Positions 11,254 through 20,985 of a stretch of DNA of 64,000 nucleotides are shown here, piece by piece. Origin of the DNA: Yersinia proxima (GTDB lineage: Bacteria > Pseudomonadota > Gammaproteobacteria > Enterobacterales > Enterobacteriaceae). The translations under genes were made by a program, and so were the position numbers. The stretch covers positions 248,001 to 312,000 of the forward strand of contig NZ_CABHYG010000011.1 of NCBI RefSeq assembly GCF_902170785.1. The letters run 5' to 3'. The stretch's first letter is position 1. Each line of letters starts with the position of its first letter. Below the pieces are notes generated by a model. That model saw only the letters and a list, made by a program, of their open reading frames with translations. It was not told the origin of the DNA and did no database searches.

Positions 11254-11380
11254 TATACTCGTCATACTTCGAGCTGCATGTGTGTTGGCCGCGCTCAATC
11301 ACCCGAATCACTTACTACAGTAAGCTCGTCGGGATTTACTCGCTTGCCGCCTTCCTGCAACTCGAATTATTTAGAGTATA
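11254..11380. repeat. ERIC element (127 bp) between glnE and hldE
   Basis: Complete ERIC: it begins TATACTCGTCATACTTCGAG, contains the central ATCACTTACTACAGTAAGCT palindrome and ends CGAATTATTTAGAGTATA. Its length is exactly 127 bp. It is transcribed if glnE reads into hldE, and the folded RNA could affect message stability. Confidence 0.93.
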
Positions 11381-11452
11381 ACAAACATAAAATTGGAGCG
11401 AAGGGATGTGTGTTTTCGGGGTTAATAACAGCTCACTTTGGGGGGCTAACGT

Positions 11453-12882
11453 ATGAAAGTCACGCTGCCTGATTTTCGCCGCGCCGGTGTATTAGTCGTT
11501 GGTGATGTCATGTTAGACCGTTATTGGTATGGCCCAACCAGCCGCATTTCACCAGAAGCACCGGTGCCGGTTGTCAAAGTCGATACCATCGAAGAACGCC
11601 CCGGCGGCGCTGCAAACGTCGCGATGAACATCGCCTCCCTTGGCGCTATCTCCCGGTTAGTCGGGTTGACGGGTATTGATGACGCCGCACGCGCACTGAC
11701 CAGCAAGCTAAATGAAGTGCAGGTGCGTTGTGATTTTGTCTCGGTGCCCACTCACCCAACTATCACCAAGTTGCGGGTACTTTCCCGTAATCAGCAACTT
11801 ATTCGCCTGGATTTCGAAGAAGGTTTTGATGGTGTTGACCCCCAACCTATCTTTGAGCGCATTCAACAAGCGCTACCACAGATTGGTGCCCTGGTGCTGT
11901 CCGACTATGCCAAAGGTGCACTGAACAGTGTGCAGACGATGATCCAACTGGCGCGAAAAGCAAAAGTTCCGGTGCTTATCGATCCCAAAGGCAGCGATTT
12001 CGAACGATATCGTGGCGCAACGCTACTGACACCAAATCTATCCGAGTTTGAAGCGGTGGTGGGGCATTGCCAAAACGAAGCAGAGTTGGTGAGCCGTGGC
12101 ATGAAGCTGGTCGCTGACTTTGAGCTTTCTGCTTTGCTGGTAACTCGCTCTGAGCAAGGGATGACCTTGTTACAGCCGGGCAAACCGCCATTACATTTAC
12201 CGACCCAGGCACAAGAAGTGTTTGATGTGACCGGTGCCGGTGACACGGTTATTGGCGTGCTGGCGGCTGCATTAGCGGCGGGGAATACGCTTGAAGAGTC
12301 ATGTTTCCTGGCGAATGCTGCAGCTGGTGTGGTGGTCGGTAAATTGGGGACATCTACTGTTTCCCCGATTGAGCTGGAAAATGCGATTCGTGGTCGTGCT
12401 GAAACCGGTTTCGGCGTGATGGACGAGCAGCAACTGAAAAAAGCGGTGGCTCAGGCGCGCCAGCGTGGTGAAAAGGTCGTCATGACTAACGGCATCTTTG
12501 ACATCCTTCATGCCGGTCATGTCTCTTACTTAGCCAATGCCCGTAAGCTGGGTGATCGCCTGATAGTGGCAGTGAACAGCGATGCCTCTACCAAACGGTT
12601 GAAAGGTGAGAAACGCCCAGTGAATCCATTGGATCAGCGCATGATTGTGTTGGGTGCGCTGGAAGCGGTGGATTGGGTGGTGCCATTTGAAGAAGATACT
12701 CCGCAGCGCTTAATTGCTGATATTTTGCCGGATTTACTGGTGAAGGGCGGGGATTATAAACCTGACGAAATTGCCGGTAGTGCAGAGGTATGGGCCGCTG
12801 GTGGGGAAGTGAAAGTGCTGAATTTCGAAGATGGTGTTTCTACTACCAATATTATTCAGTCCATCAAGAATGGTCGAGGCTA

Positions 12883-12883
<1 letters not shown>
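11453..12883 (+). CDS. hldE: Bifunctional heptose-7-phosphate kinase / heptose-1-phosphate adenylyltransferase HldE
   Basis: Makes ADP-glycero-manno-heptose for the LPS inner core. The N-terminal half (~1-318) is a ribokinase-family kinase with [11 protein letters not shown] and the [10 protein letters not shown] anion hole. The C-terminal half (~344-476) is a cytidylyltransferase-fold domain with [16 protein letters not shown]. The 476-residue length is close to E. coli HldE. The stop codon touches the ERIC-type repeat that follows. Confidence 0.97.
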
Positions 12884-13009
<126 letters not shown>

Positions 13010-13016
13010 AAAGAGA

Positions 13017-14267
13017 ATGAATGGACTAAAACAGGAGTTGAGTCTGGCCCAGGGAGTCGGGTTGTTGTCCACTTCATTGCTGGGAACCGGGGTCTTTGCC
13101 GTGCCCGCACTGGCAGCAATGCTGGCCGGTGAAGATAGTTTGTGGGCCTGGCCAGTATTGATTGTGCTGGTTTTCCCGATTGCTATAGCTTTTGCTGCTT
13201 TAGGCCGTCACTTTCCCAACGCCGGAGGTGCGGCTCACTTTGTCACCATGGCATTTGGGCCGAAACTTGGCAAAGTTACCGGTTGGTTATTTTTGTCTGT
13301 CATTCCAGTCGGGTTACCCGCCGCGCTCCAAATTGCGGCTGGTTTCTGGCAAGCCACTTTTGGTTGGAGTGATAGCGGATTATTGATGGTGCAACTGGTT
13401 ACCTTGCTGGTTATTTGGTTGCTGGGAACACGCAGTGCTGGCTCCAGTGCCAATGTGCAAACATTGATTGCGTTACTGGTCATCGCACTGGTGGTGGCTA
13501 TTTGGTGGCAGGGTGATATTCAGCCATCACAGATTCCTTGGCCAGCACCACAAGATATTATCCCGTTGAATATGTTCAGTGCGCTTGCTGTAATGTTCTG
13601 GTGCTTTGTCGGACTGGAGGCTTTTGCACATCTGGCGACAGAATTCCGCCACCCAGAACGTGATTTCCCACGCGCACTGATGGCCGGACTATTAGTCGCC
13701 GGGGCCGTCTATTGGGGTTGTACCGTGGCGGTGCTGCATTTTCATGCCTATGGTGAGCAGCAAGCCGCTGCTGCCTCCTTGCCAGGAATTGTGGTGCAAT
13801 TGTTCGGTGAGCATGCACTATGGATTGCCTGCATTATTGGTTATTTGGCTTGTTTTGCCAGTGTGAATATCTATACCCAGAGTTTTGCTCGCATGGTGTG
13901 GTCGCAGGCGCAGGTGCGCCCACAAAGCAAGTTGGCGCAACTGTCTGTTGGCCAAACACCGGTGAATGCACTGACTGCAGTGGTCGGCAGTTGCCTGCTG
14001 TTTACTTTGCTGACCTACTGGCTGTCTCTGCCATTAGATCTGCTGATTGTGTATGCCAACGGCATTTTTGTACTGATTTATTTGCTGTGTATGCTGGCTG
14101 GAATTCGCTTGTTAACCGGGCGCTCATGGGTGATGTCGGTGATTGGCAGTATTCTGTGTTGTGTATTACTGGTGATGATTGGTTGGAAGAGCTTATATGC
14201 TTTACTGATGTTTACGCTGTTGTGGATGCTAATGTCGAAGTCGCGTGGAGCAGTAATACCGCACTAA
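13017..14267 (+). CDS. yjeH: APC-family amino-acid exporter, YjeH-like
   Basis: 416-residue polytopic membrane protein with about 12 membrane spans. The first span carries the APC-superfamily GTGVFAVPALAAM stretch and there is a conserved WCFVGLEAFAHLATEFRHPERDFP segment near residue 200. Length and sequence fit YjeH, which in E. coli exports methionine and branched-chain amino acids. E. coli has it elsewhere in the genome, so the hldE neighbourhood is a difference of gene order. The ATG lies just after an ERIC-type repeat, with AAAGAGAATG as the available ribosome site. Confidence 0.82.
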   Translation: MNGLKQELSLAQGVGLLSTSLLGTGVFAVPALAAMLAGEDSLWAWPVLIVLVFPIAIAFAALGRHFPNAGGAAHFVTMAFGPKLGKVTGWLFLSVIPVGLPAALQIAAGFWQATFGWSDSGLLMVQLVTLLVIWLLGTRSAGSSANVQTLIALLVIALVVAIWWQGDIQPSQIPWPAPQDIIPLNMFSALAVMFWCFVGLEAFAHLATEFRHPERDFPRALMAGLLVAGAVYWGCTVAVLHFHAYGEQQAAAASLPGIVVQLFGEHALWIACIIGYLACFASVNIYTQSFARMVWSQAQVRPQSKLAQLSVGQTPVNALTAVVGSCLLFTLLTYWLSLPLDLLIVYANGIFVLIYLLCMLAGIRLLTGRSWVMSVIGSILCCVLLVMIGWKSLYALLMFTLLWMLMSKSRGAVIPH

Positions 14268-14290
14268 AAAGGGCGCCAGATGGCGCCCCA
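14265..14290 (-). terminator. Terminator of ubiK
   Basis: GGGCGCCA-ga-TGGCGCCC (14271-14288) is a strong stem. On the minus strand it is followed by TTTTTA, so it ends the ubiK transcript. On the plus strand, just after yjeH, no T run follows. Confidence 0.8.
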
Positions 14291-14310
14291 ATCATAATAA
14301 GCGGCTCAGA

Positions 14311-14610
14311 TTACTCGTCGGTTTTATCATCAATAGCGGCAGGCGCTTCAACGGTGGCCGGAGTGCTGTTGAACCTGGCCTCCAGTTCGCCCATACGTTG
14401 TTCCAACAACGCCAGCTTCTCTCTGGTGCGCAGCAGCACTTGAGTTTGCACGTCGAACTCTTCACGATTAACCAAATCCAGACGGGTTAACTGCGATTGC
14501 AGTACCATCCGAATTTTCTTTTCGACGTCGTCCCCGAATTCGCGAATACCTTTCGGCATAGACTCATGCACCTGGCGGGCGATTTGTTCAATTTTTTTCG
14601 GGTCAATCAT
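14311..14610 (-). CDS. ubiK: Ubiquinone biosynthesis accessory factor UbiK (YqiC)
   Basis: Small coiled-coil protein that helps aerobic ubiquinone synthesis by interacting with UbiJ in the soluble Ubi complex, and is able to promote membrane fusion in vitro. The 99-residue product starts [21 protein letters not shown] and has a predicted trimeric coiled coil (~50-80, [20 protein letters not shown]). Length and sequence match the BMFP/YqiC family. It is divergent from the riboswitch-controlled ribB. Confidence 0.93.
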   Translation of the reverse strand: MIDPKKIEQIARQVHESMPKGIREFGDDVEKKIRMVLQSQLTRLDLVNREEFDVQTQVLLRTREKLALLEQRMGELEARFNSTPATVEAPAAIDDKTDE

Positions 14611-14699
14611 GGTATTTCCCTAATTAGATGTGAAGTTACTCCTACTAGTGTAATGCTTGATGCCGAATGTATAAACCTCCTCAATCACCATTTTGGTAA

Positions 14700-14728
14700 T
14701 TGCTCCGACGAATCAATAGCGCTATAGT
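14700..14728 (+). promoter_or_regulatory. Candidate promoter of the FMN riboswitch-ribB transcript
   Basis: TTGCTC (14700-14705), a 17-bp spacer and TATAGT (14723-14728) make a good sigma-70 match. The start would be near 14735, immediately in front of the riboswitch, which is the position expected for this leader. Confidence 0.55.
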
Positions 14729-14738
14729 CATAGGGCTT

Positions 14739-14919
14739 ATTCTCAGGGCGGGGTGCAAGTCCCCACCGGCGGTAAATTGTGTTGCGGCATATCATGTCGT
14801 GGTGCAAAAGCCCGCGAGCGCTCACGTTGTTTCTCTTATCAAAGAGAGCAGGGTAGAGGTCAGCAGATCCGGTGTAATTCCGGGGCCGACGGTTATAGTC
14901 CGGATGGGAGAGAGTAACG
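14739..14919 (+). ncRNA. FMN riboswitch (RFN element)
   Basis: Conserved RFN blocks occur in order: TCAGGGCGGGGTGCAAGTCC, CCCACCGGCGGTAAAT, a variable arm ending AGCCCGCGAGCG, AGGTCAGCAGATCCGGTG, TTCCGGGGCCGACGG and TAGTCCGGATGGGAGAGAGT. It binds FMN and lowers expression of ribB about 155 bp downstream. After the aptamer, an imperfect hairpin (CGAGCTTATTTA / TAAATAGCTCG, about 14928-14957) is a likely part of the expression platform. Confidence 0.95.
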
Positions 14920-15073
14920 GTATCTGCCGAGCTTATTTATTGTATTAAATAGCTCGCTTGCGTTATTTCGGCTATTTCTATTGATATATGCTGTTATTGA
15001 TATAAAAGTGGCCATTTACTCCTCAAGACCGCCCTGATTCTGGTAATCCATAATTTTAATGAGGTTTTTTACC

Positions 15074-15727
15074 ATGAATCAGACCCTTCTATCAGATTTC
15101 GGCACGCCTGTTGAGCGTGTAGAACGTGCTATTGACGCTCTGCGTAATGGCCGTGGTGTTATGGTGTTGGATGACGAAAGTCGTGAAAACGAAGGCGATA
15201 TGGTTTTTGCTGCTGAAGCAATGACTGTAGAGCAAATGGCACTGACTATCCGCCACGGCAGTGGCATTGTGTGTCTGTGTATCACTGATGAACGCCGCCA
15301 ACAGCTTGATTTACCAATGATGGTAGCCAACAACTCCAGCCAGTTCCAAACTGCATTTACCGTAACAATCGAAGCGGCTAAAGGTGTGACAACTGGGGTT
15401 TCTGCGGCTGACCGTTTGACTACTATCCGTGCGGCAATTGCTGATAACGCGAAACCTACTGACCTTAATCGTCCGGGCCATGTATTCCCACTGCGCGGTC
15501 AACCGGGTGGTGTATTATCACGCCGTGGTCATACTGAAGCATCCATCGATTTGGCTACCCTGGCAGGCTACAAACCAGCGGGCGTTTTGTGTGAACTGAC
15601 CAATGATGACGGTAGCATGGCGCATGCACCAGAAGTGATTGAGTTTGCCAAATTGCATGATATGCCAGTTGTGACTATTGATGACTTGGCTGAGTACCGC
15701 CAGTCTCAAGAAAAAAAAGCCAGCTGA
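15074..15727 (+). CDS. ribB: 3,4-dihydroxy-2-butanone 4-phosphate synthase
   Basis: Converts ribulose 5-phosphate to the four-carbon precursor of riboflavin and formate. The 217-residue protein has the metal and substrate acidic loop [16 protein letters not shown] (~37-52) and the [20 protein letters not shown] segment (~136-155), with no GTP cyclohydrolase II fusion. An in-frame ATG lies at 15059, but [10 protein letters not shown] at 15074 is the family start. It is monocistronic behind the FMN riboswitch. Confidence 0.97.
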   Translation: MNQTLLSDFGTPVERVERAIDALRNGRGVMVLDDESRENEGDMVFAAEAMTVEQMALTIRHGSGIVCLCITDERRQQLDLPMMVANNSSQFQTAFTVTIEAAKGVTTGVSAADRLTTIRAAIADNAKPTDLNRPGHVFPLRGQPGGVLSRRGHTEASIDLATLAGYKPAGVLCELTNDDGSMAHAPEVIEFAKLHDMPVVTIDDLAEYRQSQEKKAS

Positions 15728-15735
15728 TGTCTGAT

Positions 15736-15757
15736 GGCAATATCTACTGATATTGCC
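15736..15757 (+). terminator. Hairpin just after ribB
   Basis: GGCAATATC-tact-GATATTGCC is a perfect 9-bp stem beginning 9 bp after the ribB stop. No clear T run follows (TATTGATAAC), so it may terminate weakly or stabilise the 3' end. The rest of the 259-bp spacer to ygiD shows nothing further. Confidence 0.4.
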
Positions 15758-15986
15758 TATTGATAACGTGGTTTACACACCGGGTTGCCATTATTCTATT
15801 GAATAGATCGCCGCCCGGTTATTTCGTTCCTTCCCCCCCTATCCTTGATATCTCCCCACGATTTTTCCTCTTCAAATTTATTGAATATCTTCATCACTGT
15901 TATCCGGCTGTGTAATGAAAAAAAAGCGCGTAATGTACTGTTTATGGTTTTAGCGCCACACTTTTTCTTAACAGTAAGGATTATCT

Positions 15987-16769
15987 ATGAACACCTCTCG
16001 TATGCCTGCACTGTTTCTCGGCCACGGTAGCCCGATGAACGTGCTGGAAGAAAACAGTCACACTCAGGCATGGCGTGCGTTGGGTGAGACATTGCCGCGT
16101 CCAAAGGCGATTTTGGCTATTTCCGCGCACTGGTATACCCGTGGCACCGCGGTGACAGCGATGGAGAAACCTCGGACGATTCATGATTTTGGTGGCTTCC
16201 CACAGGCATTGTTTGATACGCAATATCCGGCGCCTGGTTCGCCAGAGTTGGCAACCCAGATTCAGCAACTACTGGCACCTATTGCGGTGCAAGCTGATAC
16301 CAGTGAATGGGGGTTGGACCACGGCAGCTGGGGAGTATTGATCAAGATGTACCCTGACGCGGATATTCCGGTGGTGCAATTGAGTATCGATGGCACCCAA
16401 CCGGCAGAGTATCACTATGAATTAGGTCGTAAGCTGGCGGTACTACGTGAGCAGGGCGTGATGATTGTCGCCAGCGGCAACGTGGTACATAACCTGCGTA
16501 TGGTGAGATGGCAGGGGGAAAGTAGCCCATATCCATGGGCGGAGTCTTTCAACCAATTTGTGCGGGATAACTTGAATTATCAAGGTGATAACCACCCATT
16601 GGTTGACTTTATGCAACACGAAGGAGCGGCGTTGTCTAACCCGTCGCCAGAGCATTATTTACCATTACTGTATGTGTTGGGGAGTTGGGATGGTAAAGAG
16701 CCGATTTCGATTCCGACCGATGGAATTGAGATGGGGTCGCTTAGTATGTTGTCGGTAAGAATTGGATAG
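15987..16769 (+). CDS. ygiD: 4,5-DOPA-extradiol-dioxygenase-type protein YgiD
   Basis: LigB-superfamily non-haem metal enzyme; E. coli YgiD cleaves the ring of L-DOPA. The 260 residues contain the expected metal-ligand regions: FLGHGSPMNV (~9-18), ISAHWYTRG (~46-54) and WGLDHGSWG (~107-115), plus an active-site histidine in SGNVVHNLR. Stand-alone gene preceded by AGTAAGGATTATCT as ribosome site. The physiological substrate is not known. Confidence 0.9.
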   Translation: MNTSRMPALFLGHGSPMNVLEENSHTQAWRALGETLPRPKAILAISAHWYTRGTAVTAMEKPRTIHDFGGFPQALFDTQYPAPGSPELATQIQQLLAPIAVQADTSEWGLDHGSWGVLIKMYPDADIPVVQLSIDGTQPAEYHYELGRKLAVLREQGVMIVASGNVVHNLRMVRWQGESSPYPWAESFNQFVRDNLNYQGDNHPLVDFMQHEGAALSNPSPEHYLPLLYVLGSWDGKEPISIPTDGIEMGSLSMLSVRIG

Positions 16770-16796
16770 TTAGGTGTTATAAAAGAAGAGCTTGAA

Positions 16797-16901
16797 CTGA
16801 TAAAGTCAGTGAGCCAAGGGGTGACCACTCCTACGGGCGCTCCGGCGGCATAAGCCGCTACGGCCCCAACGGAGTGTTTCCCCTTGGTTCAGTTTTATCA
16901 A
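16797..16901. repeat. Palindromic repeat, YPAL-like, copy 1 (ygiD-ygiC)
   Basis: The ends are inverted repeats: CTGATAAAGTCAGTGAGCCA at the left pairs with TTGGTTCAGTTTTATCA at the right, and a GC-rich centre carries CTCCGGCGGCATAAGCCGC. The reverse complement matches the element at 33495-33609 over most of its length (CCGTTGGGGCCGTA, GGAG[CT]GCCC, ACTCACTGA parts). Length and structure suggest the Yersinia palindromic (YPAL) family; the family name is from memory. It lies between convergent genes and could act as a terminator. Confidence 0.7.
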
Positions 16902-16943
16902 TAATTTTACGGCATTAGCCTTTATACCTATTCTTGCGCAGGA

Positions 16944-18104
16944 TTAACCCAAAATGATATGTGGGTAAAAACGTGACAGATCTTGGGTGATCAATTCGCG
17001 GTCTTCACGCAAGCCAATACCGCATGGTTGATCGTTAACCAACCAGCTACCAATCAACGTGTAGCTATCACCAAACTTAGGTAAAGGATGGAATTGCTGA
17101 ACAATCATGCCCTCCTCACCATATGGCCCATCAACTCGCGCCACTTCTTTACCGTTTTCCACTATCTGGATATTGGCACCTTCCCGCGAGAATAACGGCT
17201 TGGTGACATAATGATCCATGGCTGGATGATCATCTTCAGCAAAATATGCAGGCAACAGATTAGGATGATTTGGGAACATTTCCCACAGCAGTGGCAGCAA
17301 GGCTTTATTGGAGATAATGCTCTTCCAGGCCGGTTCCAGCCAGCGTACACCTGCATCTTCCAGTTTGGTGGAGAACATTTCGCGGAACATAAATTCCCAC
17401 GGATAGAGCTTGAACAAATTACTGATAACCTGATTATCCAGATCGGTAAATTGCCCTTTTTCCCCTAAGCCAATTTCTTCCATAAACATGAATTCAGTTG
17501 GCAAACCGGCTTCTAATGCGCAATCTTGCAGATACTGCACAGTTCCACGATCTTCTTCGCTGTCCTGGCAGCAGGCCAGATGCAGTAAACTAAAGCCGTG
17601 GTTATCGCGTAGATCAGCAAAACGCTCAATCAGTTTCTCTTGCATGCTGTTGAACTGATCAGACTCTGAGTCCAGATTGCCCGCATTGATCTGATCTTCC
17701 AACCACAGCCATTGGAAAAAAGCTGCCTCATACAATGAAGTTGGGGTGTCAGCATTGTTTTCCAGCAATTTAGCTGGATTTACACCGTCATAGGCCAGAT
17801 CAAGACGCGAATAGAGTGAAGGCTGATTGGTCTTCCATGAGCTACGAACAAAATCCCAGCAATGTTTTGGAATGCGGAATTTTGCCATCAGTTGATCGCT
17901 ATTAACTACTTTCTCAACCACTTGCAGGCACATCTGATGCAACTCTGCGGTGGTGTCTTCCAACTCTTCAATTTGTGCGAGTGTGAATTGGTAATATGCA
18001 TCTTCACACCAGTACGGTTCGCCATACATGGTGTGGAAACGAAAACCAAATTCAGTGGCTTTTTCGCGCCAGTCCGGGCGTTCGCTAATCGCTAAACGTT
18101 TCAT
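16944..18104 (-). CDS. ygiC: YgiC, glutathionylspermidine-synthase-like ATP-grasp protein
   Basis: 386 residues, the length of E. coli YgiC. It is the C-terminal synthetase-type ATP-grasp domain of glutathionylspermidine synthases without the amidase half. Conserved stretches include [22 protein letters not shown] cut here to its core [23 protein letters not shown], and the C-terminal [14 protein letters not shown] nucleotide-binding part. The family homologue probably ligates a peptide to an amine, but no substrate is established. Downstream of ygiB with 10 bp between the genes, so a two-gene operon. Confidence 0.9.
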   Translation of the reverse strand: MKRLAISERPDWREKATEFGFRFHTMYGEPYWCEDAYYQFTLAQIEELEDTTAELHQMCLQVVEKVVNSDQLMAKFRIPKHCWDFVRSSWKTNQPSLYSRLDLAYDGVNPAKLLENNADTPTSLYEAAFFQWLWLEDQINAGNLDSESDQFNSMQEKLIERFADLRDNHGFSLLHLACCQDSEEDRGTVQYLQDCALEAGLPTEFMFMEEIGLGEKGQFTDLDNQVISNLFKLYPWEFMFREMFSTKLEDAGVRWLEPAWKSIISNKALLPLLWEMFPNHPNLLPAYFAEDDHPAMDHYVTKPLFSREGANIQIVENGKEVARVDGPYGEEGMIVQQFHPLPKFGDSYTLIGSWLVNDQPCGIGLREDRELITQDLSRFYPHIILG

Positions 18105-18114
18105 TAATCAGACC

Positions 18115-18804
18115 TTAGCCACCCATGCTGCGCGTGCTGGTTTTGGATGATGTTGCCGCACTGCGTTGCATCGAAGACTGTTTAGCTACTGAATCACCAA
18201 AACCGCCACGGGTGATGGTATTGGTCACAGCTGGCTTCGGAGCCATCGCTGTTCTAGGTACTGTCATGGTGCGGCCAGTGGTGGCTGAACCAAAGTTTTT
18301 GCCAGTGGCATCGACAAACTTGCCGTTAGCCGGGCTATTTGGTGCTTTAGAGGTAAACAACGGCTGGCTTGCACCGCCACCCATCATTCGGCCCATCATA
18401 TAACCTGCCATCAGTGGCATCCACATGCTACCGCTTTGCTGTGGTGCAGCAGCCGTTGTTTCAGAAGATGACGAAGATGTTGGCACCATGCCTGCTTGTG
18501 CAGGAGCTTGAGTACACTGTGATTCACCGAATTCAGCCACGCAATCTTCACGAGTTGCATACTTGGGCGCAGTTTTAGCTGCTTCCTGCAACGCCGTATT
18601 GTAAGCAGTGGTACATTCCGCGCTCTTGGACGGATTTGCCGCTGAGCAATCATCAGCATTTTGGTACAAAGAGACGGTTTCATCGGTTTTTTCGCAGCCA
18701 GCCAGCATAAATACGGCACTGATAGCTAAAGCTACTGGCGCCAGGCGATAACTGCGCCAGGATTTACGGAAAGTCTCTTGATTGATGTTTTGAGTCCGTT
18801 TCAT
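18115..18804 (-). CDS. ygiB: YgiB, DUF1190 membrane-associated protein
   Basis: 229 residues. The N-terminal hydrophobic segment ends [11 protein letters not shown], a lipobox-like site, so a lipoprotein is likely. The body keeps the family blocks [30 protein letters not shown] and a Met/Gly stretch ([20 protein letters not shown]), then a Ser/Thr-rich tail ending SMGG. Start MKRTQNIN is chosen over an in-frame ATG 15 bp upstream by match to E. coli YgiB. Function is unknown. First gene of ygiB-ygiC, lying downstream of tolC as in E. coli. Confidence 0.9.
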   Translation of the reverse strand: MKRTQNINQETFRKSWRSYRLAPVALAISAVFMLAGCEKTDETVSLYQNADDCSAANPSKSAECTTAYNTALQEAAKTAPKYATREDCVAEFGESQCTQAPAQAGMVPTSSSSSETTAAAPQQSGSMWMPLMAGYMMGRMMGGGASQPLFTSKAPNSPANGKFVDATGKNFGSATTGRTMTVPRTAMAPKPAVTNTITRGGFGDSVAKQSSMQRSAATSSKTSTRSMGG

Positions 18805-18989
18805 CTTTATTTGTCTCATTTCCGGGCGTTCAATGCCCTTTCCCAGTAAGTGTCCTAAGAATAGGGGAAATGTGTATGAAATTAAAGCGCGAGGGCTGAT
18901 GAGACGCAGACTTTACAAAGTTATACGAAATGCTGCGAGTAAGTTCGCTTTTTTCATCGCCGAAAAATGCTGGGGAGCTAAAAGAGGGA

Positions 18990-19032
18990 GTAAATAAAAA
19001 TAAACCGGGCATGGCTTGATGCTATGCCCGGT
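18990..19032 (-). terminator. Terminator of tolC
   Basis: CCGGGCAT-(loop)-ATGCCCGG at 19005-19031 is followed on the minus strand by TTTATTTTTATTT. It sits 20 bp after the tolC stop, separating tolC from ygiB. Confidence 0.85.
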
Positions 19033-19051
19033 AGGTACAAATCCGTAAAAA

Positions 19052-20533
19052 TCAGTTACGGAATGGGTTGCCGTTACGTGCGGCGGCTGGCGCTGCAGTC
19101 GTCGGTTGGCTAACTGTGGTAACGCGAGGTGCTGCCTGCGTGCTGGCACCATCAGCATAAGCATTCTGGTTAGCGTTATCTGGAGCCAGGCTGGTGGCTG
19201 ATGTCGGGACGGGTTTATCCAGTACACCGTTCAGCTCCATCAAGTCGTTCATATTCAACGTGCCCAGAGCAGACTTGATATTTAACTGATTGATTAGGTA
19301 GTTATAACGCGCATCCGCGAGTTGCTGTTTGGATTGATACAAGTTAGTCGTTGCAGTCAATACATCCAGAATAGTACGAGTACCCACCTGATAGCCTGCT
19401 TCCATTGCGTCTAATGAGCTTTGGTTAGAAATAACCACCTGCTCATAAGCCTTGATGCTGCTGATGGATGCAGAAATGTTATTAAATGAGGAGCGTACAG
19501 TTTGCACTACACCGCGGTGTGCGCTTTCCAACTGCTCACTGGCACCGACGAAGTTGTATTGTGCTTGTTTCACGGCAGAATTCGTCGCCCCACCGCTGTA
19601 CAGCGGTAAGCTCAATTGCACGCCAATTTTGTTCTGACCTGCATCGTTATTCAGTTGCTGAGTGCTTGGTGTACCGCCGCTATAACGGGTATTGGTGACT
19701 GAAGTTGATGCCGTCAAATCGATAGTTGGCATATAGCCAGTTTCTGCTGACTTAATTTGCTCACGTGCCAAATCTTGACTCAAGCGGGCAGAAAGCAAAG
19801 AAAGGTTACGTTTTTCAGCTTCTTTCAACAGGTTAGTGACGGCTTGTGGGCGTTCAGTCTTCAAGCGAGAGACATTGAGTGACGCCAGTTCTGGGTAGTA
19901 AACACCGGTAATTTGACGCAGGTTTTCCAGCGCATTATCCAGGTTATTACGTGCCGTAACTTCGTCTGCTAGCACGGTATCGTAGCTAGCGCGGGCGTTT
20001 TGCACATCAGTAATAGCCACTAAACCCACATTAAAGCGCTGGGTTGTTTGGTCTAACTGGCGATAAACGGACTGTTTCTGCGCTTCGGTATAAGACAGGC
20101 TATCAATGGCTCTAAGGACATTGAAGTAGGCGGTTGCCGTGTTCAGAATCAGCGCTTGTTCATTGGTCTGAAACGTTACGTCCTGAATACCGGCAGCTTT
20201 CTCTTGCAAAGTCAAAGCACGCCATTTGGACATGTCGAAAATAGTTTGCGTCAGTTGCAGTGAGCCTGATGTGGCATTGCTATCTGGGTTATCAGAAGCA
20301 TCACGGAAGCCATTGGTATGGGTGTAACCCGCACCTAAACCTAACTGTGGTAATAGCGGGCTGCGAGCTTCATTAATTTTTTCATATGCAGCATCGCGGT
20401 CAGCCGCTGATTTGCGTAAATCCGGGTTACTATCCCTGGCTTGCTTATAAACTTGCAGCAAGTTCTCTGCCTGGCTCATGCTACTGAAACCAGCCAGACT
20501 CAGCCCGATAAGAAGGGGGAGCAGTTTCTTCAT
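19052..20533 (-). CDS. tolC: Outer-membrane efflux channel TolC
   Basis: Trimeric outer-membrane duct for RND, MFS and ABC exporters and type I secretion. The 493-residue product (E. coli precursor 493) has a signal peptide cleaved after SMSQA, then the duplicated TolC repeat: paired coiled-coil halves with LYQSKQQLADARYNYL near residue 390 and the earlier NVGLVAITDVQNARASYD. The C-terminus after ~430 is Ala/Thr/Pro-rich (ATSLAPDNANQNAYADG), as in other TolC tails. Divergent from nudF, the arrangement of E. coli. Confidence 0.97.
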   Translation of the reverse strand: MKKLLPLLIGLSLAGFSSMSQAENLLQVYKQARDSNPDLRKSAADRDAAYEKINEARSPLLPQLGLGAGYTHTNGFRDASDNPDSNATSGSLQLTQTIFDMSKWRALTLQEKAAGIQDVTFQTNEQALILNTATAYFNVLRAIDSLSYTEAQKQSVYRQLDQTTQRFNVGLVAITDVQNARASYDTVLADEVTARNNLDNALENLRQITGVYYPELASLNVSRLKTERPQAVTNLLKEAEKRNLSLLSARLSQDLAREQIKSAETGYMPTIDLTASTSVTNTRYSGGTPSTQQLNNDAGQNKIGVQLSLPLYSGGATNSAVKQAQYNFVGASEQLESAHRGVVQTVRSSFNNISASISSIKAYEQVVISNQSSLDAMEAGYQVGTRTILDVLTATTNLYQSKQQLADARYNYLINQLNIKSALGTLNMNDLMELNGVLDKPVPTSATSLAPDNANQNAYADGASTQAAPRVTTVSQPTTAAPAAARNGNPFRN

Positions 20534-20790
20534 TTGCAGTCCTTGTTGTGCAGCAGTTGTGCGGCAATATTACTATGGTAGCTGTCGATAGACGAATTGT
20601 TGCCGATTCTATCAGAGTCTGCCAATGGGATAAGGTGGCTGATTGTGCCATCTCGCCTAAATTTACCTAAATCTAACACAAAGCTAAATGAGTATTCAGA
20701 CAACTAATCTGTATCGGCCATCTTTGTCAAATAATCTTTATCAAAATCATTTCTATCAGCTAACTCTATGCCTGCTATTTTAAAATCCTG
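20534..20790. promoter_or_regulatory. tolC / nudF divergent control region
   Basis: 257 AT-rich bp plus the following ERIC separate the divergent genes. They should contain the tolC promoters, which in E. coli respond to MarA/SoxS/Rob and PhoP. I see no single site that I can place with confidence. Confidence 0.35.
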
Positions 20791-20917
20791 TATACCCGTC
20801 ATACTTCGAGCTGCGTGTGCGTTGGTTGCTTTCGTTCACCCCAGTCATTTACTTATGTAAGCTCATGGGGGTTCGCTCAATTGCCGCCTTCCGGCAACTC
20901 GAATTATTTAGGGTGTA
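20791..20917. repeat. ERIC element (127 bp) upstream of nudF
   Basis: Begins TATACCCGTCATACTTCGAG, core CAGTCATTTACTTATGTAAG, ends CGAATTATTTAGGGTGTA; exactly 127 bp. It ends 68 bp before the nudF start, so it lies in or just before the nudF leader. Confidence 0.93.
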
Positions 20918-20985
20918 GCCTGTGTCGTTTGGCTGTCATCAAAAAGTACAATTTAGGTTTGATACTGACATCAGGAGAGAAGTAT

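Noticed and set aside
13820-14443. 207-codon open frame overlapping yjeH in another frame
   Set aside because: It is a shadow of the membrane protein gene; rich in Cys/Trp by frame shift and without a ribosome site.
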